NCBI GenBank assembly: GCA_902562205.1 | Contig: CACESO010000007.1 | Coordinates: 1 to 56,618, forward strand | From: an uncultured Pelagibacteraceae bacterium | GTDB taxonomy: Bacteria; Pseudomonadota; Alphaproteobacteria; Pelagibacterales; Pelagibacteraceae | Direction: 5' to 3' | DNA length: 56,618 nt | Shown here: one piece after another, positions 7,601-15,971 of the stretch | How positions within the stretch are numbered: the first letter of the stretch is position 1 | Layout: every line of letters starts with the position of its first letter | Notes under the pieces: generated by a model | Seen by the model: the letters and a program-made list of their open reading frames with translations, nothing else | Told to the model about the DNA's origin: nothing | Databases searched by the model: none | Made by a program: the position numbers and the translations under genes

Positions 7601-7735
7601 TTATTTTGCCTTATATTTTTTTGCAGCTTTAAAGCCAGCCATATAATGTTTTGCAAGAGATTTAGGTCTTTTGAAGCCTCTTTTTTTGTATTCAGCTGTT
7701 ACAGATGCTAACGTAGGTTGTTTTTTTTTCTTCAT
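7601..7735 (-). CDS. 44-residue basic protein translationally coupled to argG
   Basis: It starts at the ATG at 7735 and overlaps the argG stop as ATGA, the usual sign of coupled translation in this genome. The 44 residues include 14 lysines and 2 arginines in a Lys-rich composition (MKKKKQPTLASVTAEYKKRG at the N-terminus, then RPKSLAKHYMAGFKAAKK). No cysteines or membrane segment are seen. The basic helix suggests nucleic-acid or ribosome binding, but that is inference. Spacing and codon pattern support a real gene; homologues in other SAR11 genomes next to argG would confirm it. Confidence 0.65.
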   Translation of the reverse strand: MKKKKQPTLASVTAEYKKRGFKRPKSLAKHYMAGFKAAKKYKAK

Positions 7736-8913
7736 AATTTATTCTTATGAAATTTTATAAATCTTTCAACGTTTGATTTGTTAAAAGTTTTATTCTCTTC
7801 AAAAGAAACTTTTTTCATTGAGTAAGCACTACTTTTTGTCATTCTCGATTGAATTGTAACATTCCCTTTGTAAAGTTTTAACTTAATACTTCCATTTACC
7901 TTATTTCTTTTTAGATCCACTATTTTTTGTAATTTAAATCTTTCTTTTGAAAACCAATAACCGTTATAGATTAATTCTGCATATCTTGGCATAATAGAAT
8001 CTTTTTTATGCATTGTATCTTTATCTAGTGTTACAGACTCCATTGCTCTATGAGCGATTAAAAGCAATGTCCCACCTGGCGTTTCGTAAACACCTCTTGA
8101 TTTAATTCCTATAAATCTATTTTCAACTAGATCAACTCTTCCAACTCCATTTTTTCCGCCAATCTGATTTAATTTTTCTAAAAGTTTTTCTGGGGTTAAC
8201 TTTTTTCCATTAATACTAACTGGATCACTGTTTTTGAAACCAATAGAAACATAAGTAAGTTTATTAGGTGCTTTTTCAGGTGAAGTTGTTCTTTGAAAAA
8301 TAAATTCAGGGGCTGAATTTTTTGGATTTTCTAAAACTTTACCTTCAGTAGATGTGTGAAATAAATTATCGTCTACCGAAAAAGGTGGTGCACCTTTTTT
8401 ATCTTTTGGAATAGGAATGTTATGTTTTTTGGCATAATTAATTAAATCAGTTCTTGATTTTAATTTCCAAATTCTCCAAGGAGCAATAACTTTTATTTTT
8501 GGTCCAAAGTAATGATATCCAAGTTCAAATCTAACTTGGTCATTACCTTTTCCGGTTGATCCATGTGAAACAGCAAACGCTTTAAATTTTTTTGCGACCT
8601 TAATTTGATCTTTTGCAATTAATGGTCTCGCAATTGATGTTCCAAGAAGGTAAACCCCTTCATAAATTGCATGACCTCTAATCATTGGAAAGACGTATTC
8701 TTTTACGAATTGGTTTTTTAAATTGTTAATTATTATTTTTTTAACACCAAGTTTTTTTGCATTTTTAACAATTTTCTTTCGGTCCATTTCTTGACCAATG
8801 TCTGCAGTGTAGGCAATTACTTCACTATCGTAATTTTCCTGTAACCATTTTAAAATAATAGATGTATCAAGTCCGCCTGAGTAGGCTAAAACAATTTTTT
8901 TGTTTTTTTTCAT
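7732..8913 (-). CDS. argG: Argininosuccinate synthase
   Basis: This catalyses ATP-dependent condensation of citrulline and aspartate, the penultimate step of arginine synthesis, in the cytoplasm. The 393-residue length is normal. The N-terminal nucleotide-binding loop AYSGGLDTSI (residues 9-18) is the PP-loop; other family blocks are AVSHGSTGKGNDQVRFELGY and APWRIW, then the citrulline/aspartate region GVGRVDLVENRFIGIKSRGVYETPGG. Eight bases separate it from the upstream IalB-like gene. A 44-residue gene is coupled to its stop codon. Nothing in the sequence suggests loss of function. Confidence 0.97.
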   Translation of the reverse strand: MKKNKKIVLAYSGGLDTSIILKWLQENYDSEVIAYTADIGQEMDRKKIVKNAKKLGVKKIIINNLKNQFVKEYVFPMIRGHAIYEGVYLLGTSIARPLIAKDQIKVAKKFKAFAVSHGSTGKGNDQVRFELGYHYFGPKIKVIAPWRIWKLKSRTDLINYAKKHNIPIPKDKKGAPPFSVDDNLFHTSTEGKVLENPKNSAPEFIFQRTTSPEKAPNKLTYVSIGFKNSDPVSINGKKLTPEKLLEKLNQIGGKNGVGRVDLVENRFIGIKSRGVYETPGGTLLLIAHRAMESVTLDKDTMHKKDSIMPRYAELIYNGYWFSKERFKLQKIVDLKRNKVNGSIKLKLYKGNVTIQSRMTKSSAYSMKKVSFEENKTFNKSNVERFIKFHKNKL

Positions 8914-8921
8914 TTAAGATA

Positions 8922-9428
8922 TTAAGCGCAACTTTTTTTTGCAGTATTATAAGCCTTTGTGAAACCCATTAAAGAATAGTGATCAATTGTTTGAGATCCA
9001 GATTGATTATATCCTGTGATCATAATTCTTGATCCTTTTTTCATAACATTAACCATTTTTCTCTCTAAACCTGTATCGCCTATCCAAGCAAAATTTTCTT
9101 TTTTAACATCAAACTTAATTTTATTTTTTCCAGATTTTGCTGTAATTGAATTTTGAGTGTTGTATTGGTAGCCAGAAGTAATACTAACTTCATCTTTAAT
9201 TTTATCAGCCGGTCTGAAACTAATAAATAATCTTGCTTCTCTTGGATTTTTTTTTGGTGATTGTAAAACTGGTTTCGATTGCGCAAAACATAGTTTCTTT
9301 ACTCCATCAGTAACTACTATCGTTTCCCAGTCCTTAAATTTACCGACCTTTTTAATCTCTTGTGCTGAGGCTTCAGAGACAATTAAAAAACAAAATAATA
9401 ATACCGTGATTTTATTTATTAAGGACAT
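8922..9428 (-). CDS. Invasion-associated locus B (IalB) family periplasmic protein
   Basis: A signal peptide spans about residues 1-22 (hydrophobic ITVLLFCFLIVSEASA, cleavage before QE). The mature part has the IalB-family pattern: GKFKDWETIVV near the start, a cysteine in KKLCFAQSK, and ARLFISFRP, ending with ITGYNQSGSQTIDHYSLMGF and a final Cys-Ala. The two cysteines, in KKLC and KSCA, may form the family disulfide. IalB-like proteins are widespread secreted proteins of alphaproteobacteria; the role outside Bartonella is not defined. The start overlaps the end of the aldo/keto reductase gene by ten bases, so co-transcription is likely. Confidence 0.85.
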   Translation of the reverse strand: MSLINKITVLLFCFLIVSEASAQEIKKVGKFKDWETIVVTDGVKKLCFAQSKPVLQSPKKNPREARLFISFRPADKIKDEVSITSGYQYNTQNSITAKSGKNKIKFDVKKENFAWIGDTGLERKMVNVMKKGSRIMITGYNQSGSQTIDHYSLMGFTKAYNTAKKSCA

Positions 9429-10459
9429 GGGTTTGTATATATTTTTTGAACTTCGTTAATTTCATTAATAATCTCATTATTTAATTTTACATTTACACTT
9501 TCTACATTTGTTTTCAACTGTTGCATAGTCGTAGCACCAATTATTACACTTGTAACAAAAGGCTGTATTTCACAAAATTTTATGGACATTTGAGCAAAAT
9601 CCAAATTAAATTTTTGAGAAATTTTGTAATATTCCTCAATAGCTTTAATGCTATTTTCATTATTGAAGCGGGTAAAATCTTTAAAAAGATCTATCCTTGA
9701 ACCTTTTGGTACATTATTATTTCTATATTTTCCTGTGAGGTAACCAAAAGCTAATGGTGAGTAAGCTAACAAACCACTTTGCTCTCTCACCGAGATTTCG
9801 GCAAGACCAACCTCATAAGTCCTATTGAGTAAGTTGTAAGGGTTTTGAACAGCCATCATCTTTGGTAAATTTTTTAACTTCGAGAGCTCAAGGCATTTTG
9901 CTAAACCCCACGCAGTTTCATTTGAAAGACCTACATGTCTTATTTTACCTTCGTCCACAAATTTTTTTAAATTTTCTAAGATCTCTTCAAAAGCAATCCA
10001 ACTTTTTTCATTACTATCGTGTTCATATCCTCTTTTACCAAAAAAATTGGTATTCCTTTCTGGCCAATGTAATTGATATAAGTCGATGTAATCAGTTTGT
10101 AGTCTTATCAAACTTTTCTCTAATGCCTCTGACATACTTTTTTTATCATAACTGCATCCACCACCTCTTATATATTCCTTGCTAGTAGGACCCGAAACCT
10201 TTGTAGCTAAAACGACTTTGTCTCTCTTTTTTGTTTTTTTGAACCATTCACCAATGATGTTTTCAGTCTCACCATAAGTTTCCTCTCTCATTGGTATTGC
10301 ATAGATTTCTGCTGTGTCCCAAAAATTTACCCCATTATCAATTGCATAATCCATTTGCTCAAAACCATCTGCCTTTGAGTTTTGCTCTCCCCAAGTCATG
10401 GTTCCGAGACAAATTGTACTCACATCGACGTCTGTACTGCCTAGTTTCTTATAATTCAT
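9419..10459 (-). CDS. NADP(H)-dependent aldo/keto reductase (Tas-like)
   Basis: This is a TIM-barrel aldo/keto reductase of 346 residues. The catalytic tetrad is visible: Asp and Tyr in NFWDTAEIYAIP (about residues 51-62), Lys in VVLATKVSG, and His in LYQLHWPERNTNFFG. The extended HWPERNTNFFG block and GLSNETAWG are typical of the Tas/YajO branch. It reduces carbonyl substrates that cannot be deduced here. It is divergent from the Bax-inhibitor gene across 66 bases, and its 3' end overlaps the IalB-like gene. The cofactor-binding C-terminal part (AYSPLAFGYLTGKYR and SVIIGATTMQQLKTNV) is intact. Confidence 0.92.
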   Translation of the reverse strand: MNYKKLGSTDVDVSTICLGTMTWGEQNSKADGFEQMDYAIDNGVNFWDTAEIYAIPMREETYGETENIIGEWFKKTKKRDKVVLATKVSGPTSKEYIRGGGCSYDKKSMSEALEKSLIRLQTDYIDLYQLHWPERNTNFFGKRGYEHDSNEKSWIAFEEILENLKKFVDEGKIRHVGLSNETAWGLAKCLELSKLKNLPKMMAVQNPYNLLNRTYEVGLAEISVREQSGLLAYSPLAFGYLTGKYRNNNVPKGSRIDLFKDFTRFNNENSIKAIEEYYKISQKFNLDFAQMSIKFCEIQPFVTSVIIGATTMQQLKTNVESVNVKLNNEIINEINEVQKIYTNPCP

Positions 10460-10491
10460 AAAAAATTTTATATTTTGGTACCTTTAGACCA

Positions 10492-10519
10492 TTGAAAATT
10501 TTTGTAAAATTAATATATT
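10492..10519 (+). promoter_or_regulatory. Sigma-70-like promoter for the Bax-inhibitor-1 gene, set for a near-leaderless mRNA
   Basis: TTGAAA at 10492-10497 and TATATT at 10514-10519 are 16 bases apart. The -10 box ends only six bases before the ATG at 10526, so transcription would begin at or next to the start codon. No Shine-Dalgarno sequence is present. Confidence 0.5.
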
Positions 10520-10525
10520 CTAATA

Positions 10526-11278
10526 ATGGATTTTAACAGACAAAATATCTTCCAAGCAACTTCTGCAAAAACTGCAGTCTGGGATGCTGGTTTAAGAGCT
10601 TACATGCTGAAAGTGTATAACTACATGGCAACTGGAGTGCTTTTAACTGGAATCATTTCATTAATTTCATTTAAAATGTCCGTGGTTACAGATTCTGCAG
10701 GAACAATCGCTTCTTTTACAAGTTTCGGTAATGCAATTTTCTTTTCGGGTTTAAAATGGGTCATTATGTTAGCACCTTTAGCAATAGTTTTTTATATGAG
10801 TTTTGGTATTAACAAAATGTCAGCAGCTAAAGCACAAACTGTTTTCTGGATATTTGCTTCTTTAATGGGATTATCATTATCATGGATACTTTTAGTTTAT
10901 ACAGGAGTAAGTGTTGCAAGAGTATTTTTTATCACTTCAGCAACTTTTGGAGCCATGAGTATTTACGGTTACACAACTAAAAGAGATTTAACTAAGTTTG
11001 GTTCATTTTTAATGATGGGCTTAATAGGAATCATAATTGCTTCACTAGTGAATATTTTTCTTAAATCTGCGATGATGTATTTCGTAATTTCAATTTTAGG
11101 TGTTTTAATTTTTGTTGGTCTGACTGCTTATGATACACAAAAAATTAAAAATATGTATTCAGCTTCTGATACTGTGGAGATTTCTGGCAAAAAAGCTATA
11201 ATGGGTGCATTAACACTTTATTTAGACTTTATTAATTTATTCATTATGCTCCTAAGACTTTTTGGTCAAAGAAGATAA
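10526..11278 (+). CDS. Bax inhibitor-1/YccA family membrane protein
   Basis: This 250-residue protein has seven hydrophobic segments and the BI-1 features: the N-terminal LRAYMLKVYNYMATGVLLTG, central FGAMSIYGYTTKRDLTKFG, and the late LTAYDTQKIKN plus LYLDFINLFIMLLRLFG. Bacterial BI-1/YccA proteins are inner-membrane proteins linked to FtsH protease modulation or pH-sensitive calcium leak in a few species; the role here is not shown. The gene stands alone, divergent from the aldo/keto reductase and convergent with DUF2794, with no bases between the two stops. Confidence 0.93.
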   Translation: MDFNRQNIFQATSAKTAVWDAGLRAYMLKVYNYMATGVLLTGIISLISFKMSVVTDSAGTIASFTSFGNAIFFSGLKWVIMLAPLAIVFYMSFGINKMSAAKAQTVFWIFASLMGLSLSWILLVYTGVSVARVFFITSATFGAMSIYGYTTKRDLTKFGSFLMMGLIGIIIASLVNIFLKSAMMYFVISILGVLIFVGLTAYDTQKIKNMYSASDTVEISGKKAIMGALTLYLDFINLFIMLLRLFGQRR

Positions 11279-11617
11279 TTAAAGTTTTTTCCAATTAATT
11301 TTACTAATCAAATTTCCAAGATCGTGTGAATTTTTTAATATACGGCCCCTACTATCGGTAATACAGTATTTTAGGTTTTTACTATTTGGCTTAAAATTTT
11401 TACAAATATTATAAATTGCATTTTCAGCAGCGTTTTTAAAAACACTAAAGCTTACTTGTTTGTTTGAAATATTAAGACCATAATCTTTCCATGAACCGTT
11501 TGAAACCATTTTTGCATATAAATCTAAAATTATTTTAAGCTCACCCTTTTCAAAAAAAAATTTTTCTTCGTATTTTTTAATCGAGTTATTAATTACTAAT
11601 TTTAAATTTCTATTCAT
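11279..11617 (-). CDS. DUF2794 family protein
   Basis: This 112-residue cytoplasmic protein resembles the alphaproteobacterial DUF2794 family in its pattern FFEKGELKIILDLYAKMVSNG, KDYGLNISNKQVSFSVFKNA and the later SRGRILKNSHDLGNLI. There is no signal peptide or membrane segment. It overlaps the yciB-like gene by eight bases on the same strand, so it is co-translated with it. The function of the family is unknown. The match is judged by eye and is moderate in strength. Confidence 0.72.
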   Translation of the reverse strand: MNRNLKLVINNSIKKYEEKFFFEKGELKIILDLYAKMVSNGSWKDYGLNISNKQVSFSVFKNAAENAIYNICKNFKPNSKNLKYCITDSRGRILKNSHDLGNLISKINWKKL

Positions 11618-12161
11618 TTTGAGAGTATTTTTTAATTAATGGAATTTGAAAAGCTGTAAAAATAAAAGTAATTGGTAGCATACCCCACACTTTAAAATTT
11701 ACCCAAAATTCCTCAGTTTGTGTTCTCCATATAATTTCATTCAGAATGGCTAAGCCAAAGAAAAACCATATCCATCTAAAATTTAAAATATTCCATCCTT
11801 CATCATTTAAAGGCAATGATTTTCCCAAAATTAATTTTAAAAGTGGCTCTTTGGTGAAATATTTTCCAAAAAAAAGTGATAAACCAAATAAAATATTAAT
11901 TATTGTTGGCTTCATATAAATAAAAATTGGGTTGTTGAAATAGATAGTTAACCCTCCAAAAAGAGTTATAAGAATACCTCCAGTTAGGGGCACCATAGGA
12001 ATTTTTTTTTCAAAAAACCAAACAATTAAGACAGAAATTATTGTCGCAATTATAAGAGGTGGTATAGCTACCTGAAGATCTTTCCCAGAATTATAGTAAA
12101 AGTAAAAGAAAATTACTAATGGACCAAAGTCAGTTAAAAATTTTATTAGCGACTTATTCAC
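11610..12161 (-). CDS. yciB: Septation protein A / YciB family inner-membrane protein
   Basis: This 183-residue product has five to six hydrophobic helices. It carries the family hallmarks: the start KFLTDFGPLVIFFYFYY, the mid-protein PTIINILFGLSLFFGKYFTKEPLLK, and LNFRWIWFFFGLAILNEIIWR. YciB (IspZ) is an inner-membrane protein tied to cell-envelope synthesis and division in enterobacteria. It is the first gene of a two-gene minus-strand unit with DUF2794, divergent from hspQ across about 80 bases. The product length matches family norms (about 180). Confidence 0.88.
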   Translation of the reverse strand: MNKSLIKFLTDFGPLVIFFYFYYNSGKDLQVAIPPLIIATIISVLIVWFFEKKIPMVPLTGGILITLFGGLTIYFNNPIFIYMKPTIINILFGLSLFFGKYFTKEPLLKLILGKSLPLNDEGWNILNFRWIWFFFGLAILNEIIWRTQTEEFWVNFKVWGMLPITFIFTAFQIPLIKKYSQNE

Positions 12162-12239
12162 AGTTTAATATTATCAGATTTATAAACTTTTAATAATTTT
12201 TTTATTGATTTTTTATCTCAAATACCCATATTATTTAAT

Positions 12240-12560
12240 GTGAGTGTTCAAAAAGCAAAATTTTCAATCGGCGACGTTGTAAAGCACAAGCACTTTGATT
12301 TCAGAGGTGTTATTTACGATGTAGACTTTGAGTTTAATAATTCTGAAGAATGGTACGAGTCTATACCCAAAAATGTAAGACCTAGAAAAGACCAACCATT
12401 TTATCACTTGTTAGCTGAAAATGAGGATGTAACTTATGAAGCATACGTTTCTGAACAAAATCTTATTAAAGACGATTCAAAAGAACCAATTAAACATCCA
12501 TTAATTAATGAGATATTTTCTGGAAAAAAAGGGTCTTCATACTTCAAACAGTCGAATTAA
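12240..12560 (+). CDS. hspQ: HspQ/YccV-like heat shock protein
   Basis: The HspQ fold is recognisable from FSIGDVVKHKHFDFRGVIYDVD (about residues 8-29) followed by QPFYHLLAENEDVTYEAYVSEQNL. HspQ binds hemimethylated DNA in vitro and promotes Lon-dependent proteolysis in enterobacteria. The start is taken as the GTG at 12240; the ATG at 12238 is followed at once by a stop. The insert EFNNSEEWYESIPKNVRPRKD between the two conserved parts is typical of alphaproteobacterial members. A C-terminal tail of about 25 residues extends past the domain. A 162-base gap with a dyad follows. Confidence 0.82.
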   Translation: MSVQKAKFSIGDVVKHKHFDFRGVIYDVDFEFNNSEEWYESIPKNVRPRKDQPFYHLLAENEDVTYEAYVSEQNLIKDDSKEPIKHPLINEIFSGKKGSSYFKQSN

Positions 12561-12628
12561 TTAGTAGGGTCATCATTTAAACACAATTCTCTCAAATCTT
12601 AGACATACCTTTGGTCTATACATAAATT

Positions 12629-12686
12629 ACTGATCAAGGATGTTAAATATTTCCCAACATTATCTCCCTCAACGTTCTTGATCAGT
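12629..12686. repeat. Paired 10-bp inverted repeat with TGATCA cores upstream of ccmC
   Basis: ACTGATCAAG at 12629-12638 is repeated in exact inverted form as CTTGATCAGT at 12677-12686. Each arm contains the palindrome TGATCA, so each could be a binding half or a complete site. A smaller stem (ATGTT/AACAT) sits between them. The right arm overlaps the likely -35 region of the ccm promoter (TATAAT at 12696-12701). It could be an operator pair or a structured 5' element; there is no T-run. Confidence 0.5.
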
Positions 12687-12695
12687 TAATTTCTT

Positions 12696-12701
12696 TATAA
12701 T
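12696..12701 (+). promoter_or_regulatory. Candidate -10 box of the ccm operon
   Basis: A perfect TATAAT lies 21 bases before the ccmC ATG. TTCTTG at 12675-12680 is a weak -35 at a 15-base spacing, overlapping the right arm of the dyad. This is the only promoter-like sequence I find before the nine-gene run that starts here. Confidence 0.4.
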
Positions 12702-12722
12702 AAAATCTTTTTAATTACAAAA

Positions 12723-13430
12723 ATGTTGAACAAAACTTTTGAAATATTAAAAATAATTTCACTCTCAAAATTAACGAGAATAATCGTATTCTCTCTTTTC
12801 GTTATATTCCTTACGCTTGGTCTATTTGAGTCGTTATTATTATCACCAGAAGATTATATCCAAAGTGATGCAGTGAGAATTATGTACGTACATGTCCCAG
12901 CAGCGTGGATTTCTTTAGGAATATTTTCATTCATAGCTTTCCTATCTTTAGGTATTTTTATTTTTAAAAATAAAAATTTTGTAATCATAGCAAAAAGCTT
13001 TGCACCATCAGGCTTAGTTTTTAATCTTATTGCTTTAGTGACAGGTTCTATTTGGGGTAAACCAACGTGGGGAACATGGTGGGCTTGGGATCCAAGAATT
13101 ACATCAATGTTGGTGCTATTTTTGTTTTATGTTCTTTATATTGCATCGTGGAGATTATTTGAAAATGATAAAGCCGCAAAAATTTCGAGTTTAGTGGCCA
13201 TTACTGGTTTTGTTAATGTGCCTATAATTAAATTTTCTGTAGATTGGTGGGCGAGTCTTCACCAACCGTCTTCTGTTAAAATTCTTTCTGAAACTACAAT
13301 TCATTCCTCGATGTTGACACCATTATTGCTCATGACTGCGGCATTTGCTCTATTCTCAGTATTAATTTTTTTAATGAAATATAATATAGAATTGATAAAG
13401 ATTAAGACTAAAGGACTAGATAGATTGTGA
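12723..13430 (+). CDS. ccmC: Heme exporter protein CcmC
   Basis: CcmC delivers heme to CcmE at the periplasmic face during cytochrome c maturation. The 235-residue protein has six membrane helices and the tryptophan-rich heme motif WGTWWAWDPR (about residues 117-126) plus flanking histidines in YVHVPAAW (about 55-62) and WWASLHQP (about 180-187). It opens a ccmC-D-E-F-G-H run; the ABC transporter genes ccmA and ccmB, often upstream, are not in the window. It overlaps ccmD as GTGA. Confidence 0.95.
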   Translation: MLNKTFEILKIISLSKLTRIIVFSLFVIFLTLGLFESLLLSPEDYIQSDAVRIMYVHVPAAWISLGIFSFIAFLSLGIFIFKNKNFVIIAKSFAPSGLVFNLIALVTGSIWGKPTWGTWWAWDPRITSMLVLFLFYVLYIASWRLFENDKAAKISSLVAITGFVNVPIIKFSVDWWASLHQPSSVKILSETTIHSSMLTPLLLMTAAFALFSVLIFLMKYNIELIKIKTKGLDRL

Positions 13431-13657
13431 TAAACTTATTATTAATGAATGGTTATGGATTGTTTGTATGGTCGGCGTTTGCATTTACGCTAATTAATTT
13501 TTATACACTATATATAATAATCAATCGACAATTAGCAAAAGAAAATAAAAAATTTGAATTAAAATTTAATCATTTAGAAAAAATTAAATACAAAGAGGCC
13601 TACAAACAGAGAACTAACCAGGTATTAGTTTCAAGTAACGCTGCACAAAAAATCTAA
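13427..13657 (+). CDS. ccmD: Heme exporter protein CcmD
   Basis: This is a small protein with one membrane helix near the N-terminus (NGYGLFVWSAFAFTLINFYTLYII) followed by a basic cytoplasmic tail, as in CcmD, which holds CcmC and CcmE together. The start is GTG at 13427 overlapping the ccmC stop; ATG at 13445, just before NGYGLFVW, is an alternative. At 76 residues it is within the family range. The position between ccmC and ccmE makes the assignment secure although the sequence itself is weakly conserved. Confidence 0.87.
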   Translation: MINLLLMNGYGLFVWSAFAFTLINFYTLYIIINRQLAKENKKFELKFNHLEKIKYKEAYKQRTNQVLVSSNAAQKI

Positions 13658-13666
13658 TTTAAATTA

Positions 13667-14083
13667 ATGTACAGCAAAAAAGTTAAGTTAAGATTTGTAT
13701 TCATCGTCATATTTTTAACATTAATTGCTCTCACAACCTTTACAGTTCTTAAAGTTTTAAAAGATAATGTCGTATATTTTAAATCCCCAAGTGAAATTAA
13801 TCTTTTGTCAGAAATCTCAAACAAAAAAATTAGAGTTGGAGGTATGGTAAAAAAAAACTCGGTTATGATGAACAATAATAAAATCAACTTCATAATTACT
13901 GATTTTAAAAATGAGTTATATGTAACTTTTTCTGGAACAGTTCCAAATTTATTTGAAGAAGAAAAAGGAGTTGTCGCAGAAGGATTTCTAAATGATAAAA
14001 AATTTCTGGTAGCGGATAAAATTTTAGCTAAGCATGATGAAAATTATATGCCACCAGAAGTTAAAAAATCTTTAGGAGAATAA
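13667..14083 (+). CDS. ccmE: Periplasmic heme chaperone CcmE
   Basis: CcmE binds heme covalently through a conserved histidine, seen in [14 protein letters not shown] (about residues 119-132). The protein has one N-terminal membrane anchor (about residues 8-26) and an OB-fold domain with the blocks [11 protein letters not shown] and [17 protein letters not shown], and EGVVAEG-like VVAEGFL. It is 138 residues, normal for the family. It lies ten bases after ccmD and one base before ccmF. Confidence 0.96.
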   Translation: MYSKKVKLRFVFIVIFLTLIALTTFTVLKVLKDNVVYFKSPSEINLLSEISNKKIRVGGMVKKNSVMMNNNKINFIITDFKNELYVTFSGTVPNLFEEEKGVVAEGFLNDKKFLVADKILAKHDENYMPPEVKKSLGE

Positions 14084-14084
14084 A

Positions 14085-15971
14085 TTGATTATTTCACAAT
14101 TAGGATATTACTCATTAATTTTCGGATTATTGATATCAATATTTATTTTTTTTAATTCCTCAATTCAATTGAAAAAAAACAACTTGGTTATTTCTGATAA
14201 AACTTTTGGTTTAATTGGTTTTCAGTTTTTTTTTGTTTTTATTTCTTTTATTTCTTTAATTTATTCTTTTATAATTTCAGATTTTAGCAACGAGACTGTC
14301 TATAATAACTCTCACACAACAAAACCCTTATTTTATAAAATTACAGGGACCTGGGGAAATCATGAGGGTAGTTTACTTTTATGGTTATTGGTTCTAACTG
14401 GAGTCTTATTAGGATTTATTTTAAAATCTAGAAATGAACCAAACAATTACAGACTGTTAACTACATTATTTCAACAGATTATTATAATTGGTTTTTTCAT
14501 CTTTGTTTTAAAAACATCAAATCCTTTCAACGGAATTTTTCCTGTTCAAACAGAAGGACTTGGACTTAATCCTATTTTACAAGATCCTGCTTTAGGTATT
14601 CACCCTCCAATTTTATATTTGGGTTATGTTGGAACATCGATAATTTTTTCAGCTGCATTAGCTTCAATGATTTCAAATTATGTGAACAAAAGTTGGGCTA
14701 AAAATATTAAATTTTGGATTTTATTTTCTTGGATTTTTCTGACAGGCGGAATTCTGTTAGGTTCGATTTGGGCATATTATGAACTTGGATGGGGTGGTTT
14801 TTGGTTTTGGGACCCAGTTGAGAACGTATCTTTAATGCCGTGGCTAAGTTTAACTGCATTGCTTCACTGTATTTTAACTTTAGAAAAAAGAGAGCTTTTC
14901 AAAAAATGGACAATTGTTTTATGTATAATTACTTTTGCATTAAGTATGGTTGGAACTTTTTTGGTAAGATCTGGAATTCTAAATTCGGTTCATACTTTTG
15001 CGAATGATCCATCAAGAGGAATTTATATATTAACGTTTTTATTAGTTTTAGTTTTATTATCATTTGTAATATTTGTAATTTATGAAAATAAAAACTTTAC
15101 TCAAAAAAGTGAAATTTTTACATTAAGTAAAGAAACTGCGGTTCTAATAAATAATTGGTTTATATTGTATTTCTTAAGTGTTGTTTTAATTGGTACGATT
15201 TACCCAATATTTCTTGACGTAATATTAGATGAGCAAATTTCGGTGGGGCCACCATTTTATAATAAGCTAATTTTACCTTTCCTTATTCCATTCGTTCTTT
15301 TTATGTCTATTGGCCCTAGTATGAAATGGATTAAAACGAATTTTAAGATTGGAGTTAAAAGTTTTCTTGTTATTGTATTTACACTAATTTTGTCCTTTAT
15401 TACTGTTTATTATATCGGAGAAAAAAATATATTTGTTCTTTTATTATTTGTTGGTTTTTTTTATTTGCTTTTCAAAAGTTTAGATCAATTTAGAGAGAAA
15501 ACAAAAAATTTTGCACAAATATTTTCACACACTGGATTTTCGTTACTTCTAATATCTATATTATTAAATAGTTTTTCATCAAAAGAGATTGTAAAAAATA
15601 TTCAAGTTGGAGAAAGTTTTACACTTAAAAATGAAAAGATAATTTTTAAAAAAATCGCAGTAGTAAAAGAAAAAAATTACGAATCAATTATTGGTTTTTT
15701 TGAAGTGCTTGATGAGAAAAATAAAATTATTAATCTTCAACCTGAAATTAGAATTTATAATGAACCAGAAATGGCCACTAGTGAAGCATCAATTAAAACT
15801 ACGTTATTTAAAGACCGATTTATTACAATTAACATAATTAAAGATCAAAATTTTTTTAACGTTAGATACCAACATAAGCCATTTATGATTTGGATATGGA
15901 TTTCAACTTTAATAATTATACTAGGAGGGATGTTTGCAATTTTTAGAAAAAATAAAAAAGTCAATATTTAG
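14085..15971 (+). CDS. ccmF: Cytochrome c heme lyase subunit CcmF
   Basis: This large polytopic subunit of the CcmFGH heme ligation complex transfers heme from CcmE to apocytochrome c. The 628 residues contain about fifteen membrane helices. Diagnostic blocks are ITGTWGNHEGSLLLWLL (about 87-103), GIHPPILYLGYVG, the heme motif WGGFWFWDPVENVSLMPWL (about 235-253), and GTFLVRSGILNSVHTFANDP. The start is the TTG at 14085, supported by AGGAG six bases upstream. The 3' end overlaps the start of ccmG. Confidence 0.96.
   Translation: MIISQLGYYSLIFGLLISIFIFFNSSIQLKKNNLVISDKTFGLIGFQFFFVFISFISLIYSFIISDFSNETVYNNSHTTKPLFYKITGTWGNHEGSLLLWLLVLTGVLLGFILKSRNEPNNYRLLTTLFQQIIIIGFFIFVLKTSNPFNGIFPVQTEGLGLNPILQDPALGIHPPILYLGYVGTSIIFSAALASMISNYVNKSWAKNIKFWILFSWIFLTGGILLGSIWAYYELGWGGFWFWDPVENVSLMPWLSLTALLHCILTLEKRELFKKWTIVLCIITFALSMVGTFLVRSGILNSVHTFANDPSRGIYILTFLLVLVLLSFVIFVIYENKNFTQKSEIFTLSKETAVLINNWFILYFLSVVLIGTIYPIFLDVILDEQISVGPPFYNKLILPFLIPFVLFMSIGPSMKWIKTNFKIGVKSFLVIVFTLILSFITVYYIGEKNIFVLLLFVGFFYLLFKSLDQFREKTKNFAQIFSHTGFSLLLISILLNSFSSKEIVKNIQVGESFTLKNEKIIFKKIAVVKEKNYESIIGFFEVLDEKNKIINLQPEIRIYNEPEMATSEASIKTTLFKDRFITINIIKDQNFFNVRYQHKPFMIWIWISTLIIILGGMFAIFRKNKKVNI

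Noticed and set aside
9862-10185. 107-residue plus-strand ORF opposite the aldo/keto reductase
   Set aside because: It is antisense to conserved catalytic blocks and has no recognisable protein features.
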